Shown in pieces: positions 32,480 through 41,512 of a stretch of 64,000 nucleotides of DNA; within the stretch, counting starts at the first letter, position 1, and the number at the start of each line of letters is the position of its first letter. Source of the stretch: Alkalispirochaeta americana (GTDB lineage: Bacteria > Spirochaetota > Spirochaetia > DSM-27196 > Alkalispirochaetaceae); NCBI RefSeq assembly GCF_900156105.1, contig NZ_FTMS01000006.1:1-64000 (forward strand), in the 5' to 3' direction. Below the pieces are notes generated by a model. That model was not told the DNA's origin. It was given only the letters and a program-made list of their open reading frames with translations, and did not search any database. The position numbers and the translations under genes were made by a program.

Positions 32480-34073
32480 GAGCCTCCCTGAGAACGGCCT
32501 GACGGGAAATCAGCAACTCCTCCCAGGGAGGGGCCTCCCGGAGCGAGCCCTGGTTTCGGCGAAGGTGCTCCTGGAGCACCGCCACGTCCTCCAGATACAT
32601 CTTCCGCCCCCGGCGCGAAAAGGCAGCGGAAATACGCATCTGGACCCGGGAGGAGTCGCCGCACCCGGCCTGGACCAGCACCGCCCGGGGTAGCTGTTGC
32701 AGGGCCGTCCGAAGCCAGGACAGGCGCGCCTCCTCAAGGGCCCGGGCCAGACGACCCGAGGCAATCTGTTTCTGCCATACCGACTGGAGCCGTTCCTGGC
32801 GGGGGGCTACGAAAAAACGCTGCACCAGCGCAGCCACCACCGGAGGAGGTCTCCGGCCGGGACTGTAAACTCGACGTTCCAAATCGCCGGCCAGCAGACC
32901 ACAGGCCCGACAGAAAGCATCCCAGGGCTCCTGCCCGAACTCCTCCCGGGAACTGCGAAGCACCATCTGCTCCCAGGCGCGCCGTCCCAAGGCACCCCGA
33001 AGCTGCTCCCGCCCCGACCGGGGAAGCCCCCGCACGACCTGGATCATGGCCCGGTAATGATCCCCGCTTCGATAGGCTGTTTCTGCGAAGGTTCGGGCCG
33101 CTATTCCTCCCGACCCCAGCAGCTCTTCCACCGTTCTCAGGGCGTGGCGACTCTGTCGCTCGGTCTGTGTGCGAGGTACGGCAGTCACCATCCGGCTCAA
33201 CCCGCCCTGCCGAAGGATACGATCACAGATTCGCACAGCGGCGCCCCGCTGCAGCGCCTCGAAGGAGGGCCTCGCTTCGGAATCTCCCTGGTCGCCCGGC
33301 ATCAGAAGCTCTCCCAGAAACCGCTCCAGCGCCCCCTGGGGCCAGAAAACCCTCCACCCCGGCGATGATATCTGCACAAATCTCGATGCCAATCGGAGCG
33401 CCTGGGGGGAAATCCTGGAGAAGTCCAGCCTGGTCTGGTCCAGCTCGCCCGGCACTCCCAACCCCCGAAGGATATCCCGGACACGCACCATTCCCCGCCC
33501 CAGCGAGGCCTCGCTACCGTCCCCGCAGGGCGCGACGATCCAGTCTGCCTTCCCCATCCGGCACCGCCAGATCGTCGCCGCTCCACCAGCTTTCATGCGG
33601 GACAGATCTGCCCCGGCCAGGGCCGCTGTGATCTCCTGAACCCCAACGGAACGAACCTCGACCTGACCAGAGCCGGCCACACCGGCCAGGGAACGCCAGA
33701 GGATCGCCCGGTCTCCCGCCCAGGCAAAAAACGAAGCAGGCAGAACCAGACGGATCGCCCCGGCCAGAGGCTCCTCATCGGAAAAGGTACCAGAATCAGC
33801 CGAAACTTCTCCGTAGCCCCCTTGGGCGGCCAGAATCTCGCCAATTATGGCGCACAGGCCCTGCCCGCCTCCGGCGAGGGAGACTCCCCGGAGCTGCCGG
33901 AACGCCTTCCCTTGCCCCTCCGATGATGGTTCTCCCCCGGGAGGGGAAAGAAAGACTCCGGCAGTGCCAGGAGTCGCGGGAGGAGACGCCAGCACCCCCA
34001 GGGGAATCTTCACCCTGGATGAAGCAGAGCAAAGAACTTCATGAACCCTGCGAGGCCCCATATCCCGTTTCAT
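32442..34073 (-). CDS. Conserved hypothetical protein, unknown function
   Basis: A 543-residue protein without recognisable domain, signal peptide or membrane helix. It is rich in Arg, Gly and Ala. The C-terminal third is strongly basic with many Arg-Arg pairs (HLRRNQGSLREAPPWEEL, FSRRGRKMYLEDVAVLQEH). Reading-frame codon use is like that of its neighbours, and the frame is intact over 1.6 kb. ATG 34073 has GAGG 8 nt upstream. The start could be further downstream, since the first 60 residues look low in conservation. Confidence 0.6.
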   Translation of the reverse strand: MKRDMGPRRVHEVLCSASSRVKIPLGVLASPPATPGTAGVFLSPPGGEPSSEGQGKAFRQLRGVSLAGGGQGLCAIIGEILAAQGGYGEVSADSGTFSDEEPLAGAIRLVLPASFFAWAGDRAILWRSLAGVAGSGQVEVRSVGVQEITAALAGADLSRMKAGGAATIWRCRMGKADWIVAPCGDGSEASLGRGMVRVRDILRGLGVPGELDQTRLDFSRISPQALRLASRFVQISSPGWRVFWPQGALERFLGELLMPGDQGDSEARPSFEALQRGAAVRICDRILRQGGLSRMVTAVPRTQTERQSRHALRTVEELLGSGGIAARTFAETAYRSGDHYRAMIQVVRGLPRSGREQLRGALGRRAWEQMVLRSSREEFGQEPWDAFCRACGLLAGDLERRVYSPGRRPPPVVAALVQRFFVAPRQERLQSVWQKQIASGRLARALEEARLSWLRTALQQLPRAVLVQAGCGDSSRVQMRISAAFSRRGRKMYLEDVAVLQEHLRRNQGSLREAPPWEELLISRQAVLREALRACPDRRVTPG

Positions 34074-34187
34074 CTCGGCATCCTCTGTACATCCTCGTTC
34101 ATCCCGGATAATCCTGATTGCAACCCTATCACCGCAGGGAGGGAGAGAAAAGATCCCCCTCAGGATAAAAAGTTTTCGCCAACAGCG

Positions 34188-34216
34188 TTGACCCGAACCC
34201 CCTCTCCCGCTATCGT
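34188..34216 (+). promoter_or_regulatory. Leaderless-type promoter of the gene at 34224
   Basis: TTGACC (34188-34193), 17 bp, TATCGT (34211-34216), then 7 nt to ATG. Confidence 0.7.
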
Positions 34217-34223
34217 AGCTGGC

Positions 34224-34580
34224 ATGACACCACGCGACGCCTTCCTGGCCGAGTTGCGGGACCGCACCACATTCCACCTGGAGAAGCTTGCCCAGGAAAG
34301 TGCCGAAACCTTCGGACGATACCTGAATCTTCCCGAAGCAGCACCCCGGATATACCGGCGCCTGGTGGAGGTCTATCAACTTGACGGAGCCCGGGAGGTG
34401 GCGGCCTGCATGATCGATCTCGCCTCGGGGGTCTTCTACCAGGGCGCAATTATGCTCACCGAACGGGAGTACCTGGGGCTGAAACTGATCCGGGACGAGT
34501 TCTCTTCGGATCTCCCCGAGGAGACAGCCCGGGAACTGCAGGATCTGGTCGATACCCTGGGAAGGTCCGACTCCACCTGA
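34224..34580 (+). CDS. Small conserved hypothetical protein
   Basis: A 118-residue, mostly helical acidic protein (AEFL-type opening FLAELRDRTTFHLEKLAQES, closing SSDLPEETARELQDLVDTLG). No known domain. A good promoter ends 7 nt before the ATG and no Shine-Dalgarno is present, which supports this start and a leaderless message. It is followed 66 nt later by a TPR gene on the same strand. Confidence 0.65.
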   Translation: MTPRDAFLAELRDRTTFHLEKLAQESAETFGRYLNLPEAAPRIYRRLVEVYQLDGAREVAACMIDLASGVFYQGAIMLTEREYLGLKLIRDEFSSDLPEETARELQDLVDTLGRSDST

Positions 34581-34646
34581 ACCGGTGCATCGAAACGTGT
34601 CAGCCTGTACCACGCGCGATTATTATTCACTTTGAGAGGAGCAGCC

Positions 34647-35582
34647 GTGTTTTTCACACAAGAGCAAATCAGCAGCCTGCTCACAGGCGTCTCCGCTACG
34701 GCGAGAGACCGGGAACTTGAGGAAACCCTGACCAACCTTTCGCCGCGGCTTGCGGCAAAGCGAAATGAATACCGCCATTTCGGACCGTACTGGTGGTGGG
34801 TAAAACCCCTGGTCAAGCGGTTTCCGGGAGCACGGAAAAGCTGGCTTCGGGGATGTTACCAGGACACCTCTTTCCTGGACTCCGTCGATGCGGTCTCGCC
34901 GCTCCTGCCCTCGCTGGAAGAAAAAGAGGCCGGCCGCTGGCTTGCCTGGCTGGGGCTCCGCTACTACGAGGCCGAGATCGTCGACGAGACCCCGGCATCG
35001 TTGCATATCGTGGAACGCGCCAATAAAACGGTGATCGCCTACCGCATCTACGACGCCGACGCCAGCGAGCAGATGGACCTCTTCGGGGAAAATACCGATA
35101 GCAAGGAGGAGCTGGAGCAGTTTCTGGCAGATCCTGTGCGGTTCAGCGGCAGCGCCTGGCTCAAACGGGCCGATGCATACATCGAAGAAGGAGATCTCCT
35201 GCGCAGCTCCGCAGCGTTACGACGGGCTGTGGATCGTGCGATCGACGAAAAGGACCGCTCCACCGCATGGATACGCCTGGGCCAGGTCTTCCAGGAGCAC
35301 CACCACACCCGGAAAGCGATCTTCTGCTTTCACAACGCCTGGGAACGGGACCGGGAGGGGTGGATCCAGGGGCTGATCGCCGAGGCCTATATGGAAGACA
35401 ACCAGACCCATCAGGCCCTCAGTTGCTACGAGGCGGCGCTCCAGGCGATGCCGGGCAACCCCGAATATCAGGCGGGGGTGGAACGATGCCGCCGCCTGAT
35501 CCGGGAACAACCGCAAGGGTTTTCCCTTGATCCGGACCATCAGGATACGAACCAGATCGGCCAAAACCAGGCGGCTCCGTAA
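34647..35582 (+). CDS. TPR-repeat protein
   Basis: A 311-residue cytoplasmic protein. The N-terminal half (YRHFGPYWWWVKPLVKRF, SLHIVERANKTVIAYRIYD) is of unknown type; the C-terminal half has three to four tetratricopeptide repeats (GSAWLKRADAYIEEGDLL, STAWIRLGQVFQEHHHTRKA, GWIQGLIAEAYMEDNQTH). It probably mediates protein contacts. GTG 34647 is chosen because GAGGAG lies 6 nt upstream. Confidence 0.8.
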   Translation: MFFTQEQISSLLTGVSATARDRELEETLTNLSPRLAAKRNEYRHFGPYWWWVKPLVKRFPGARKSWLRGCYQDTSFLDSVDAVSPLLPSLEEKEAGRWLAWLGLRYYEAEIVDETPASLHIVERANKTVIAYRIYDADASEQMDLFGENTDSKEELEQFLADPVRFSGSAWLKRADAYIEEGDLLRSSAALRRAVDRAIDEKDRSTAWIRLGQVFQEHHHTRKAIFCFHNAWERDREGWIQGLIAEAYMEDNQTHQALSCYEAALQAMPGNPEYQAGVERCRRLIREQPQGFSLDPDHQDTNQIGQNQAAP

Positions 35583-35626
35583 ATCCCCGTAAATCCCCGG
35601 GAATCCCCGGGGACGATGGACGATCC

Positions 35627-36547
35627 CTAAGCCCGATACGGCCACAAGGCCCGGGGATAGTCTCCGGCCTCGATCAGCGCACCAATACGGGCCACCACCT
35701 GGGGACGATCCTCCTGGTAGGTCACACCGAACCACTCGGAATCGCTGCGCAGAACCTTCATGCGGGCCTTTCCTGCGCGGTTTAGTCGGTTCATGCCGTA
35801 GGGGATATAAAACTCGCTCTTGGGCTCTCCTCCGCGATCCTCCAGAAACCCCCCGAACTCTTGCCAGAACTGGTCCATGGCGGCCGGAGTAAACCCGAAG
35901 AGGTTCATGCTCACCGGCTCCTGGCCCTGGAACCATTCCGCCACCTGATCCTGATCGTCCAGGCTGGCGATCCCCTGGTCGCCCTGCCGCACCAGCCTGG
36001 TGTGCTCAACAATTGAGGTGAGCCACCCCTGGTCATCGTGAGTCACAATACCCCGGGAGACCGTACCGTTTTCCGAGAGGGTTCGGTCCAGACGGTACCC
36101 CACCATGGCGTAGTCGCGATCGTCGGGAGAACGCTGCGAAAGGTACTCCGCCATGGCAACAAGCGCGGGACGACCGTAAAAATCATCGCCGTTGATCACC
36201 GCGAAGGGAGCATCCACACTATCACGGGCTGCCAGCATGGCGTGGCCCGTTCCCCAGGGCTTGCTCCGTCCCGGCGGAACCTGGGCCCCTCCCGGCAGAT
36301 CAGAAAGATCCTGATACACATAGTCAACCTGAAGCTCCGGCGGGAACTTTCCTGCAAAGAAGGCCTTCACGTCCTCCTCGATCTCCCGGCGAATCACAAA
36401 GATCACCCGGTTGAATCCCGCCCTGATCGCATCGTAGATCGAATAGTCGATGATCGCCTCACCGTTCATACCCACCGGGTCTATCTGCTTGACCCCTCCG
36501 TAGCGGCTTCCCATTCCTGCAGCCAGAACAACCAGCGTTGGTTTCAT
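35627..36547 (-). CDS. Nucleotidyltransferase family protein (NDP-sugar pyrophosphorylase-like)
   Basis: A 306-residue GT-A-fold nucleotidyltransferase with the signature LVVLAAGMGSRYGGVKQIDPVG and a GDDFYG motif for metal and sugar-phosphate binding. Related enzymes join NTP with a sugar-1-phosphate or phospho-alcohol. The C-terminal part (WFGVTYQEDRPQVVARIGAL) is shared by a group often found near sugar kinases. AGGAG lies 8 nt before ATG 36547. It is divergent from pgi. The sugar is unknown. Confidence 0.85.
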   Translation of the reverse strand: MKPTLVVLAAGMGSRYGGVKQIDPVGMNGEAIIDYSIYDAIRAGFNRVIFVIRREIEEDVKAFFAGKFPPELQVDYVYQDLSDLPGGAQVPPGRSKPWGTGHAMLAARDSVDAPFAVINGDDFYGRPALVAMAEYLSQRSPDDRDYAMVGYRLDRTLSENGTVSRGIVTHDDQGWLTSIVEHTRLVRQGDQGIASLDDQDQVAEWFQGQEPVSMNLFGFTPAAMDQFWQEFGGFLEDRGGEPKSEFYIPYGMNRLNRAGKARMKVLRSDSEWFGVTYQEDRPQVVARIGALIEAGDYPRALWPYRA

Positions 36548-36662
36548 CGTCGGCGCTCCTCGTAATATTATTTTCCTCACCGTACCGCAGAGGTCCCCTG
36601 CGTGTCACCGTACCTGGCAGAACCGCCCCCCCCCCTCTGGCAAGAGGATTCTTCCGTCGGGG

Positions 36663-36692
36663 TTGGTTTTGGCGGTGTCGCTCCGTTATACT
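36663..36692 (+). promoter_or_regulatory. pgi promoter
   Basis: TTGGTT (36663-36668), 18 bp, TATACT (36687-36692). A Shine-Dalgarno (GAGGGAGG) follows before the start at 36710, so this is a leadered message. Confidence 0.6.
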
Positions 36693-36709
36693 CCCTGAGG
36701 GAGGAACCA

Positions 36710-38299
36710 ATGCTCACCTACAAAAACCTTGATCAAACCAGGGCCTACCACCGGCTGCTGGAAACCCGGCCCTTTGACGTAACCAGCCTCACGGCCGAAC
36801 GGGTAGAAACCTGCCAGACCCCTCTGGCGGCGGGACTCACCCTCTCCTGGGCAGCAGCACCCCTGGAAGAAAAAACCCTGGATATTCTGGAAGAACTGGC
36901 ACAGGAGCAGCAACTTTTGGAAAAATATCGCGCCCTGGCCGAGGGAGAGCGCATGAACACCGGCGAAAACCGCCTGGTCCTGCACCATCTCCTCCGGGGT
37001 CAGCTCGGTGCGGAGGTCATCCTGGAAGGCAGAAACCAGCGCGAGTTCTACCTGGAACAGCAGAACCGGTTCAATGCGTTTGCCCAGAGCGTTCGCGACG
37101 GCTCCCGGAAGGGCTCCACAGGAAAACCCTTCACCACGGTGGTCCAGATCGGCATCGGCGGTTCTGACCTGGGGCCCCGGGCGCTCTATCTGGCCCTGGC
37201 CGACTGGGTCCGTGCGCACCGGGCGGAATCGGAGCCGCTCCTGGAGGCCCGGTTTATCTCCAACGTGGATCCCGACGACGCCGCAGCGGTCCTGGCCGAT
37301 ATCGACTTCGAGCGCACCCTCTTCGTACTGGTGAGCAAGAGCGGCACCACCCAGGAGACCCTCACAAACGAGCAGTTTGTGGCCGAGCTTGCGGCACGAC
37401 GCGCTCCGGGACTGGACCTTAAAAAGCACACCGTGGCGGTAACCTCCGAAACCAGCCCCATGGCGCACAACGGGGGATATCTGGAGAGCTTTTTCATCGA
37501 TGATTACATTGGCGGCCGCTATTCCGCCACCAGCGCCGTGGGAGGCGTCATTCTGGGCATCGCCTTCGGCCCCCGGATCTTCCAGCGCCTTCTCGACGGC
37601 GCCCACCAGGCCGACCGGGCCGCTCTGGAGCCAGATATCAGGAAAAACGCCGCCCTCCTGGACGCCCTCCTCGGGCTCTACGAGCGGAACGTCCTGGCCA
37701 TGGCAGCCACAGCGGTCCTGCCCTACAGCCAGGCCCTCTCGCGCTTCCCGGCCCATCTGCAGCAGCTCGATATGGAATCCAACGGGAAGCGCGTTAACCG
37801 CCACGGCGAGGCCCTGAACTACCAGACGGGGCCCCTGGTTTTTGGCGAACCCGGAACCAACGGCCAGCACAGCTTCTACCAGCTTCTTCACCAGGGAACA
37901 ACCCCGGTCCCCCTCCAGTTTATCGGGTTCCGCGACTCCCAGCAGGGCCAGGATACAACCTTCGAGGGCTCCACAAGCCAGACAAAGCTGAAAGCAAACC
38001 TGGCCGCCCAGATCGTGGCCTTCGCGAAAGGCCGGGCCCACGAAAACCCCAACAAACATTTTCCCGGAGGGCGTCCCTCCACCCTTATCGTGGGAGAGCA
38101 GCTCACCCCCGAGGCCCTGGGAGCACTCCTGGCACACTACGAGAACAAGGTGATGTTCCAGGGTCTGGCCTGGAACCTGAACAGCTTTGATCAGGAAGGG
38201 GTCCAGCTCGGGAAAATGCTCACCACAGAGCTTCTTACCGGCTCCCCCGGAGCGGAACTCCAGGCCTTTGCGCGGCTTCTGGGAGTCAACGCCGGATAG
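36710..38299 (+). CDS. pgi: Glucose-6-phosphate isomerase
   Basis: A 529-residue PGI. Seen: QIGIGGSDLGPRALYLAL, VLVSKSGTTQETLTNEQF (phosphate-binding loop), DDYIGGRYSATSAVGGV and the catalytic-region QQLDMESNGKRV with GEPGTNGQHSFYQL near the C-terminus. It interconverts glucose-6-phosphate and fructose-6-phosphate, linking the proposed transaldolase product fructose-6-phosphate to the other sugar pathways. GAGGGAGG precedes ATG. Confidence 0.97.
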   Translation: MLTYKNLDQTRAYHRLLETRPFDVTSLTAERVETCQTPLAAGLTLSWAAAPLEEKTLDILEELAQEQQLLEKYRALAEGERMNTGENRLVLHHLLRGQLGAEVILEGRNQREFYLEQQNRFNAFAQSVRDGSRKGSTGKPFTTVVQIGIGGSDLGPRALYLALADWVRAHRAESEPLLEARFISNVDPDDAAAVLADIDFERTLFVLVSKSGTTQETLTNEQFVAELAARRAPGLDLKKHTVAVTSETSPMAHNGGYLESFFIDDYIGGRYSATSAVGGVILGIAFGPRIFQRLLDGAHQADRAALEPDIRKNAALLDALLGLYERNVLAMAATAVLPYSQALSRFPAHLQQLDMESNGKRVNRHGEALNYQTGPLVFGEPGTNGQHSFYQLLHQGTTPVPLQFIGFRDSQQGQDTTFEGSTSQTKLKANLAAQIVAFAKGRAHENPNKHFPGGRPSTLIVGEQLTPEALGALLAHYENKVMFQGLAWNLNSFDQEGVQLGKMLTTELLTGSPGAELQAFARLLGVNAG

Positions 38300-38331
38300 G
38301 CCACAAAGTGCAAAAAGAAGCATCAAAAAAT

Positions 38332-38360
38332 TTGACAACCCCCGGGGGGTGTGCGATATT
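38332..38360 (+). promoter_or_regulatory. Promoter of the structured RNA
   Basis: TTGACA (38332-38337), 17 bp, GATATT (38355-38360), 33 bp after the pgi stop codon. Confidence 0.75.
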
Positions 38361-38366
38361 TAAAGT

Positions 38367-38600
38367 GGATAGGGAAGGTGGATCGGCCCCTTCCCGGGAG
38401 GGTAGAAGATGACGGAAGCGCCACCTAAAGAGGAAGGCTGGTCCTGAGCATGGCCCGGGGCCAGCGTTGTACGGGAGACATAATCTTCTTTTTCCAACCG
38501 CGTTTGCGGTAAAATCAAAGGATTCCAGATTGACTGCACGGTCATGGCGTGCATCAGCTGGGGTGTCAAAGGCCGACAGTCAGTGTCGGCCCTTTTTTTT
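38367..38600 (+). ncRNA. Structured non-coding RNA, family not recognised
   Basis: An independent unit of about 230 nt with its own promoter and terminator, facing a gene on the other strand. Local stems: GGGAAGG/CCTTCCC early, CTGG/CCAG around a GC-rich loop, ACCGC-GTTT-GCGGT, and TGCACG/CGTGCA. It lacks the hallmarks I know for tmRNA, RNase P RNA and SRP RNA; 6S RNA cannot be ruled out. A 12-codon reading frame at 38409-38447 (MTEAPPKEEGWS) sits 6 nt after GGGAGGG, so a small-peptide mRNA is the alternative. Confidence 0.55.
38571..38600 (+). terminator. Terminator of the structured RNA
   Basis: GGCCGACA (38571-38578), 5 nt loop, TGTCGGCC (38584-38591), then eight T residues (38593-38600). 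Confidence 0.93.
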
Positions 38601-38632
38601 GTCTTTTTAAATCGCCTGCCTGGTGATGTGCT

Positions 38633-38670
38633 TGGTCATCTGCCTGGCACCTGGTCATCTGCCTGGCACC
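38633..38670. repeat. 19-bp tandem duplication
   Basis: TGGTCATCTGCCTGGCACC occurs twice back to back (38633-38651 and 38652-38670), with a partial third copy following. Non-coding. Confidence 0.9.
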
Positions 38671-38730
38671 TGGTGATCAGGTCCGATTTTCTGACCAATC
38701 ATTCCTGACCACCTTCCGCCACAGGGCTCC

Positions 38731-40050
38731 CTAGCCCTGTCCGATCTGCATGGGCTGGTGGGTGGCCTCCAGAACATCCCGCCAGAGATTTCCCTCGCGA
38801 TCCACCTGCTTGCGGCGCGACACCGCCACAGCCATGGGAATATGGACGAAGAAATCGTTCACAAGCCCCACGAGCATCCTGGTCCGTCCCGACATGGCCG
38901 CATGAACAGCGTTATTCCCCAGACGCGAGCAATAGACACTGTCCGTGGGGGCCGCCACGGCGCTCCGGATCATGTAGCTGGGATCGATATACTTCAGCGT
39001 AAAGGGCTTGCCCCGATCGGCAAAGTGTCGGGATATTTCATCCTTCAGAAAGAGGCCAATATCGACAAGCTTCCGGTTTCCACTGGCATCACTGCCCGAT
39101 GAATCCGGAAGCAAATCCTGACCAGCTCCCTCGGCAACGATAATCACGGCGTGTCGTCGCGCATCGAGACGCCGTTCCAGAAGCCGCAGGAGCCCTCGAT
39201 CACCCTCCAGAGAGAAAGGGACCTCGGGAATCAGCACAAAGTTTGCCTCATGACTCGCCAGGGCGGTATGCGCCGCGATAAAGCCACTCTCGCGTCCCAT
39301 CACCTTCACCAGACCGATCCCGTTAATCGCCGAATGAGCCTCGGTGTGAGCGGCTGCCACGGCCTGAGCAGCTTCGGCCACGGCGGTCTCAAAACCGAAG
39401 GATCGCTCGATAAAACTGAAATCGTTATCGATCGTTTTGGGAATTCCCACGACGGTTATCCGCAGATTTCGCCGTTCGATCTCCTCGGCAATGGCCAGTG
39501 CTCCCTTTTGGGTGCCGTCGCCGCCGATCGTGAAGAGCATGTTGAGGTTCAGGCGCTCCAGCGCATCAACAATCTCTCCCGTTCGGGTTCCCCCGCCCCG
39601 GCTTGATCCCAGAACGGTTCCACCAATCTTGTGGATATCATCCACCACATCAGGATCCAGAGCAATCGTGGGCTCGGCCGTCTCGGGGAGAAGCCCGGGA
39701 TACCCAAAACGAAGTCCCGTAATGCGCCGTACGCCGTAGCGATACCAGAGACACCGGGTGATTGCCCGGATAACATCGTTGATTCCCGGGCACAGTCCCC
39801 CGCAGGTGATCACCCCGGCGTGGACATGACCCGGGGAAAAATAAATATTCCTTCGGGGCCCCGCCACTTCAAGCAAACTCTGGCCCGACACGGGCTGCTC
39901 CGAAGCAGATCGGGACAGGGCAGGGTTAAAGATGATCCGCTCGTCGTCACCCACGTAGTTAGCCATGTCCGTTCCCTTTTCGCTGGCGTAGGGAATGGGC
40001 GATGGGATGGTTGCCTCGCCCAAGCGGGCAATCGAAAAATCGTGAGACAC
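38731..40050 (-). CDS. pfk: 6-Phosphofructokinase, long spirochaete/plant-type clade
   Basis: A 439-residue PFK-A superfamily enzyme. GGLCPGIND (84-92), GGDGT (176-180) and PKTIDND (204-210) mark the active site. Glycine in GGDGT is typical of ATP users, while lysine in PKTIDND is typical of pyrophosphate users; this mixed pattern occurs in plant-type ATP-PFKs and related spirochaete proteins. It phosphorylates fructose-6-phosphate in glycolysis. The phosphoryl donor is therefore not certain; ATP is more likely. Start is GTG 40050 with AAGGAG 6 nt upstream. Confidence 0.93.
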   Translation of the reverse strand: MSHDFSIARLGEATIPSPIPYASEKGTDMANYVGDDERIIFNPALSRSASEQPVSGQSLLEVAGPRRNIYFSPGHVHAGVITCGGLCPGINDVIRAITRCLWYRYGVRRITGLRFGYPGLLPETAEPTIALDPDVVDDIHKIGGTVLGSSRGGGTRTGEIVDALERLNLNMLFTIGGDGTQKGALAIAEEIERRNLRITVVGIPKTIDNDFSFIERSFGFETAVAEAAQAVAAAHTEAHSAINGIGLVKVMGRESGFIAAHTALASHEANFVLIPEVPFSLEGDRGLLRLLERRLDARRHAVIIVAEGAGQDLLPDSSGSDASGNRKLVDIGLFLKDEISRHFADRGKPFTLKYIDPSYMIRSAVAAPTDSVYCSRLGNNAVHAAMSGRTRMLVGLVNDFFVHIPMAVAVSRRKQVDREGNLWRDVLEATHQPMQIGQG

Positions 40051-40170
40051 AAAACACTCCTTTCGGCGCAGATATATCAGTATCCACGCAGGCCTATACC
40101 GGAAGCACCAGTATTCACGAGGGCGCGAAAACTGTCCAGACGCGATCCGCCCCTCCCCTCCAGGGCATAC

Positions 40171-40199
40171 TTGACCGCCCCGGCAGGACAGACTAGGCT
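40171..40199 (+). promoter_or_regulatory. galE promoter, leaderless type
   Basis: TTGACC (40171-40176), 17 bp, TAGGCT (40194-40199), then 8 nt to the GTG start. Confidence 0.7.
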
Positions 40200-40207
40200 C
40201 TGTATCC

Positions 40208-41206
40208 GTGAAGGTATTGGTAATTGGTGGTGCCGGCTATATCGGCAGCCACGTGGTGAAGGCGTTGCGCCGATCAGGTCACGCCATTACGGTTTTTGAT
40301 AATCTCTCCAGTGGCCTCCGGGAAAACCTGCAACCCGACACGGCCTTCGTTCACGGAGACATCTTGATCCCCGCCCAGATCGAGGCAGCCCTGCAGGGCC
40401 AGGAGGCCGTGATTCATCTGGCGGCCTTCAAGGCGGCGGGAGAATCCATGGAATCTCCCGAGAAATACGCAATCAACAACCTGAACGGCACGGTGAACAT
40501 TCTCAACGCCATGACCGCCGCAGGTGTAAAAGCCCTGGTGTTCTCTTCCAGCGCCGCCGTCTACGGGGAGCCGGAATACCTGCCGATCGACGAAAACCAC
40601 CCCACCCGGCCGGAAAACTTCTACGGCTTCACAAAGCTCGAGATCGAGCGCCTTCTGGCCTGGTACGATCAGTTGCGGGGCGTGCGGTTTGCAGCGCTGC
40701 GCTACTTCAACGCCGCCGGCTACGATCCCGAGGGAGAAGTCTGCGGACTGGAGCAAAGCCCTGCCAACCTTCTGCCGGTGATCATGGAAGTTGCTGCCGG
40801 CCTGCGGCAGGAGCTGAAGATTTTTGGCACCGATTATGAAACCCCCGACGGCACGGGTGTGCGGGACTATATCCACGTGACCGACCTGGCCGACGCCCAC
40901 CTGCGCGCCCTGGAGTACATCACCAGCAAGAACGCCTCGCTCACGGTAAACCTGGGAAGCGAGGCGGGCCTGAGCGTTCAGGAGATGGTCTCTGCAGCCC
41001 GGGAGATCACCGGGCAAGCCATTCCGGTCCAGGAGGTCCCCCGCCGCCCCGGAGACCCGGCCCGGCTGGTGGCTTCGGCAGCCCTGGCCAGGGACCTTCT
41101 CCAGTGGAGCCCCTCCTTCAGCGATGGCCCCACCCTGGTGCGTACAAGCTGGGAGGCCTACCGGAAACAGCACCCCCCGGGTTCGAACTCCCGGGCTGAC
41201 CGCTAG
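40208..41206 (+). CDS. galE: UDP-glucose 4-epimerase
   Basis: A 332-residue extended [23 protein letters not shown] binds [22 protein letters not shown] holds the catalytic Ser, and [12 protein letters not shown] the YxxxK pair. It interconverts UDP-glucose and UDP-galactose; a galactokinase lies at 59929. The start is GTG 40208 without a Shine-Dalgarno but right behind a promoter, so probably leaderless. An 18 bp palindrome spans the stop codon (41196-41213). Confidence 0.95.
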   Translation: MKVLVIGGAGYIGSHVVKALRRSGHAITVFDNLSSGLRENLQPDTAFVHGDILIPAQIEAALQGQEAVIHLAAFKAAGESMESPEKYAINNLNGTVNILNAMTAAGVKALVFSSSAAVYGEPEYLPIDENHPTRPENFYGFTKLEIERLLAWYDQLRGVRFAALRYFNAAGYDPEGEVCGLEQSPANLLPVIMEVAAGLRQELKIFGTDYETPDGTGVRDYIHVTDLADAHLRALEYITSKNASLTVNLGSEAGLSVQEMVSAAREITGQAIPVQEVPRRPGDPARLVASAALARDLLQWSPSFSDGPTLVRTSWEAYRKQHPPGSNSRADR

Positions 41207-41512
41207 CGGTCAGAGCGATGTGCCGGAGCAGCCTCAAACCCCGGGCAATGCCGGCCGGTGCTTTCGTACACCACCGCGCTGGGCATGCGCCGGGTCTGGA
41301 CCCCAAAGAGGCGACAGGCCCGGGGAAACCGGGTGTTCCAGGTGACGGAAAAATGTCGGCACCGCAAACAGTTGGGCGCCCGATCGGGTGAAGTACCGCA
41401 GGATGAAGCAGGATCAGCCTCCCTGCCAGATGCCCCCCGTCCAGATGAAGAATACCTTGCCACGGCACAGACTATACCACAAAAAGCCCTCCGGCAAAAA
41501 GGACCAGAAGTG
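41207..41512. other. Gap between galE and hflX
   Basis: About 300 nt. It contains the right half of the palindrome CTGACCGCTAGCGGTCAG (41196-41213) at the galE stop. I see no convincing promoter, RNA gene or conserved frame in the remainder, although the hflX frame stays open upstream to 41258 without a good start signal. Confidence 0.5.

Noticed and set aside
38409-38447. 12-codon frame MTEAPPKEEGWS with a well-placed ribosome site
   Set aside because: Too short to call as a gene without conservation; noted under the RNA locus.
41175-41195. tRNA T-arm-like sequence (GGTTCGAAC flanked by CCCGG/CCGGG) at the galE end
   Set aside because: No acceptor stem, anticodon arm or CCA around it; it is in-frame coding sequence of galE.
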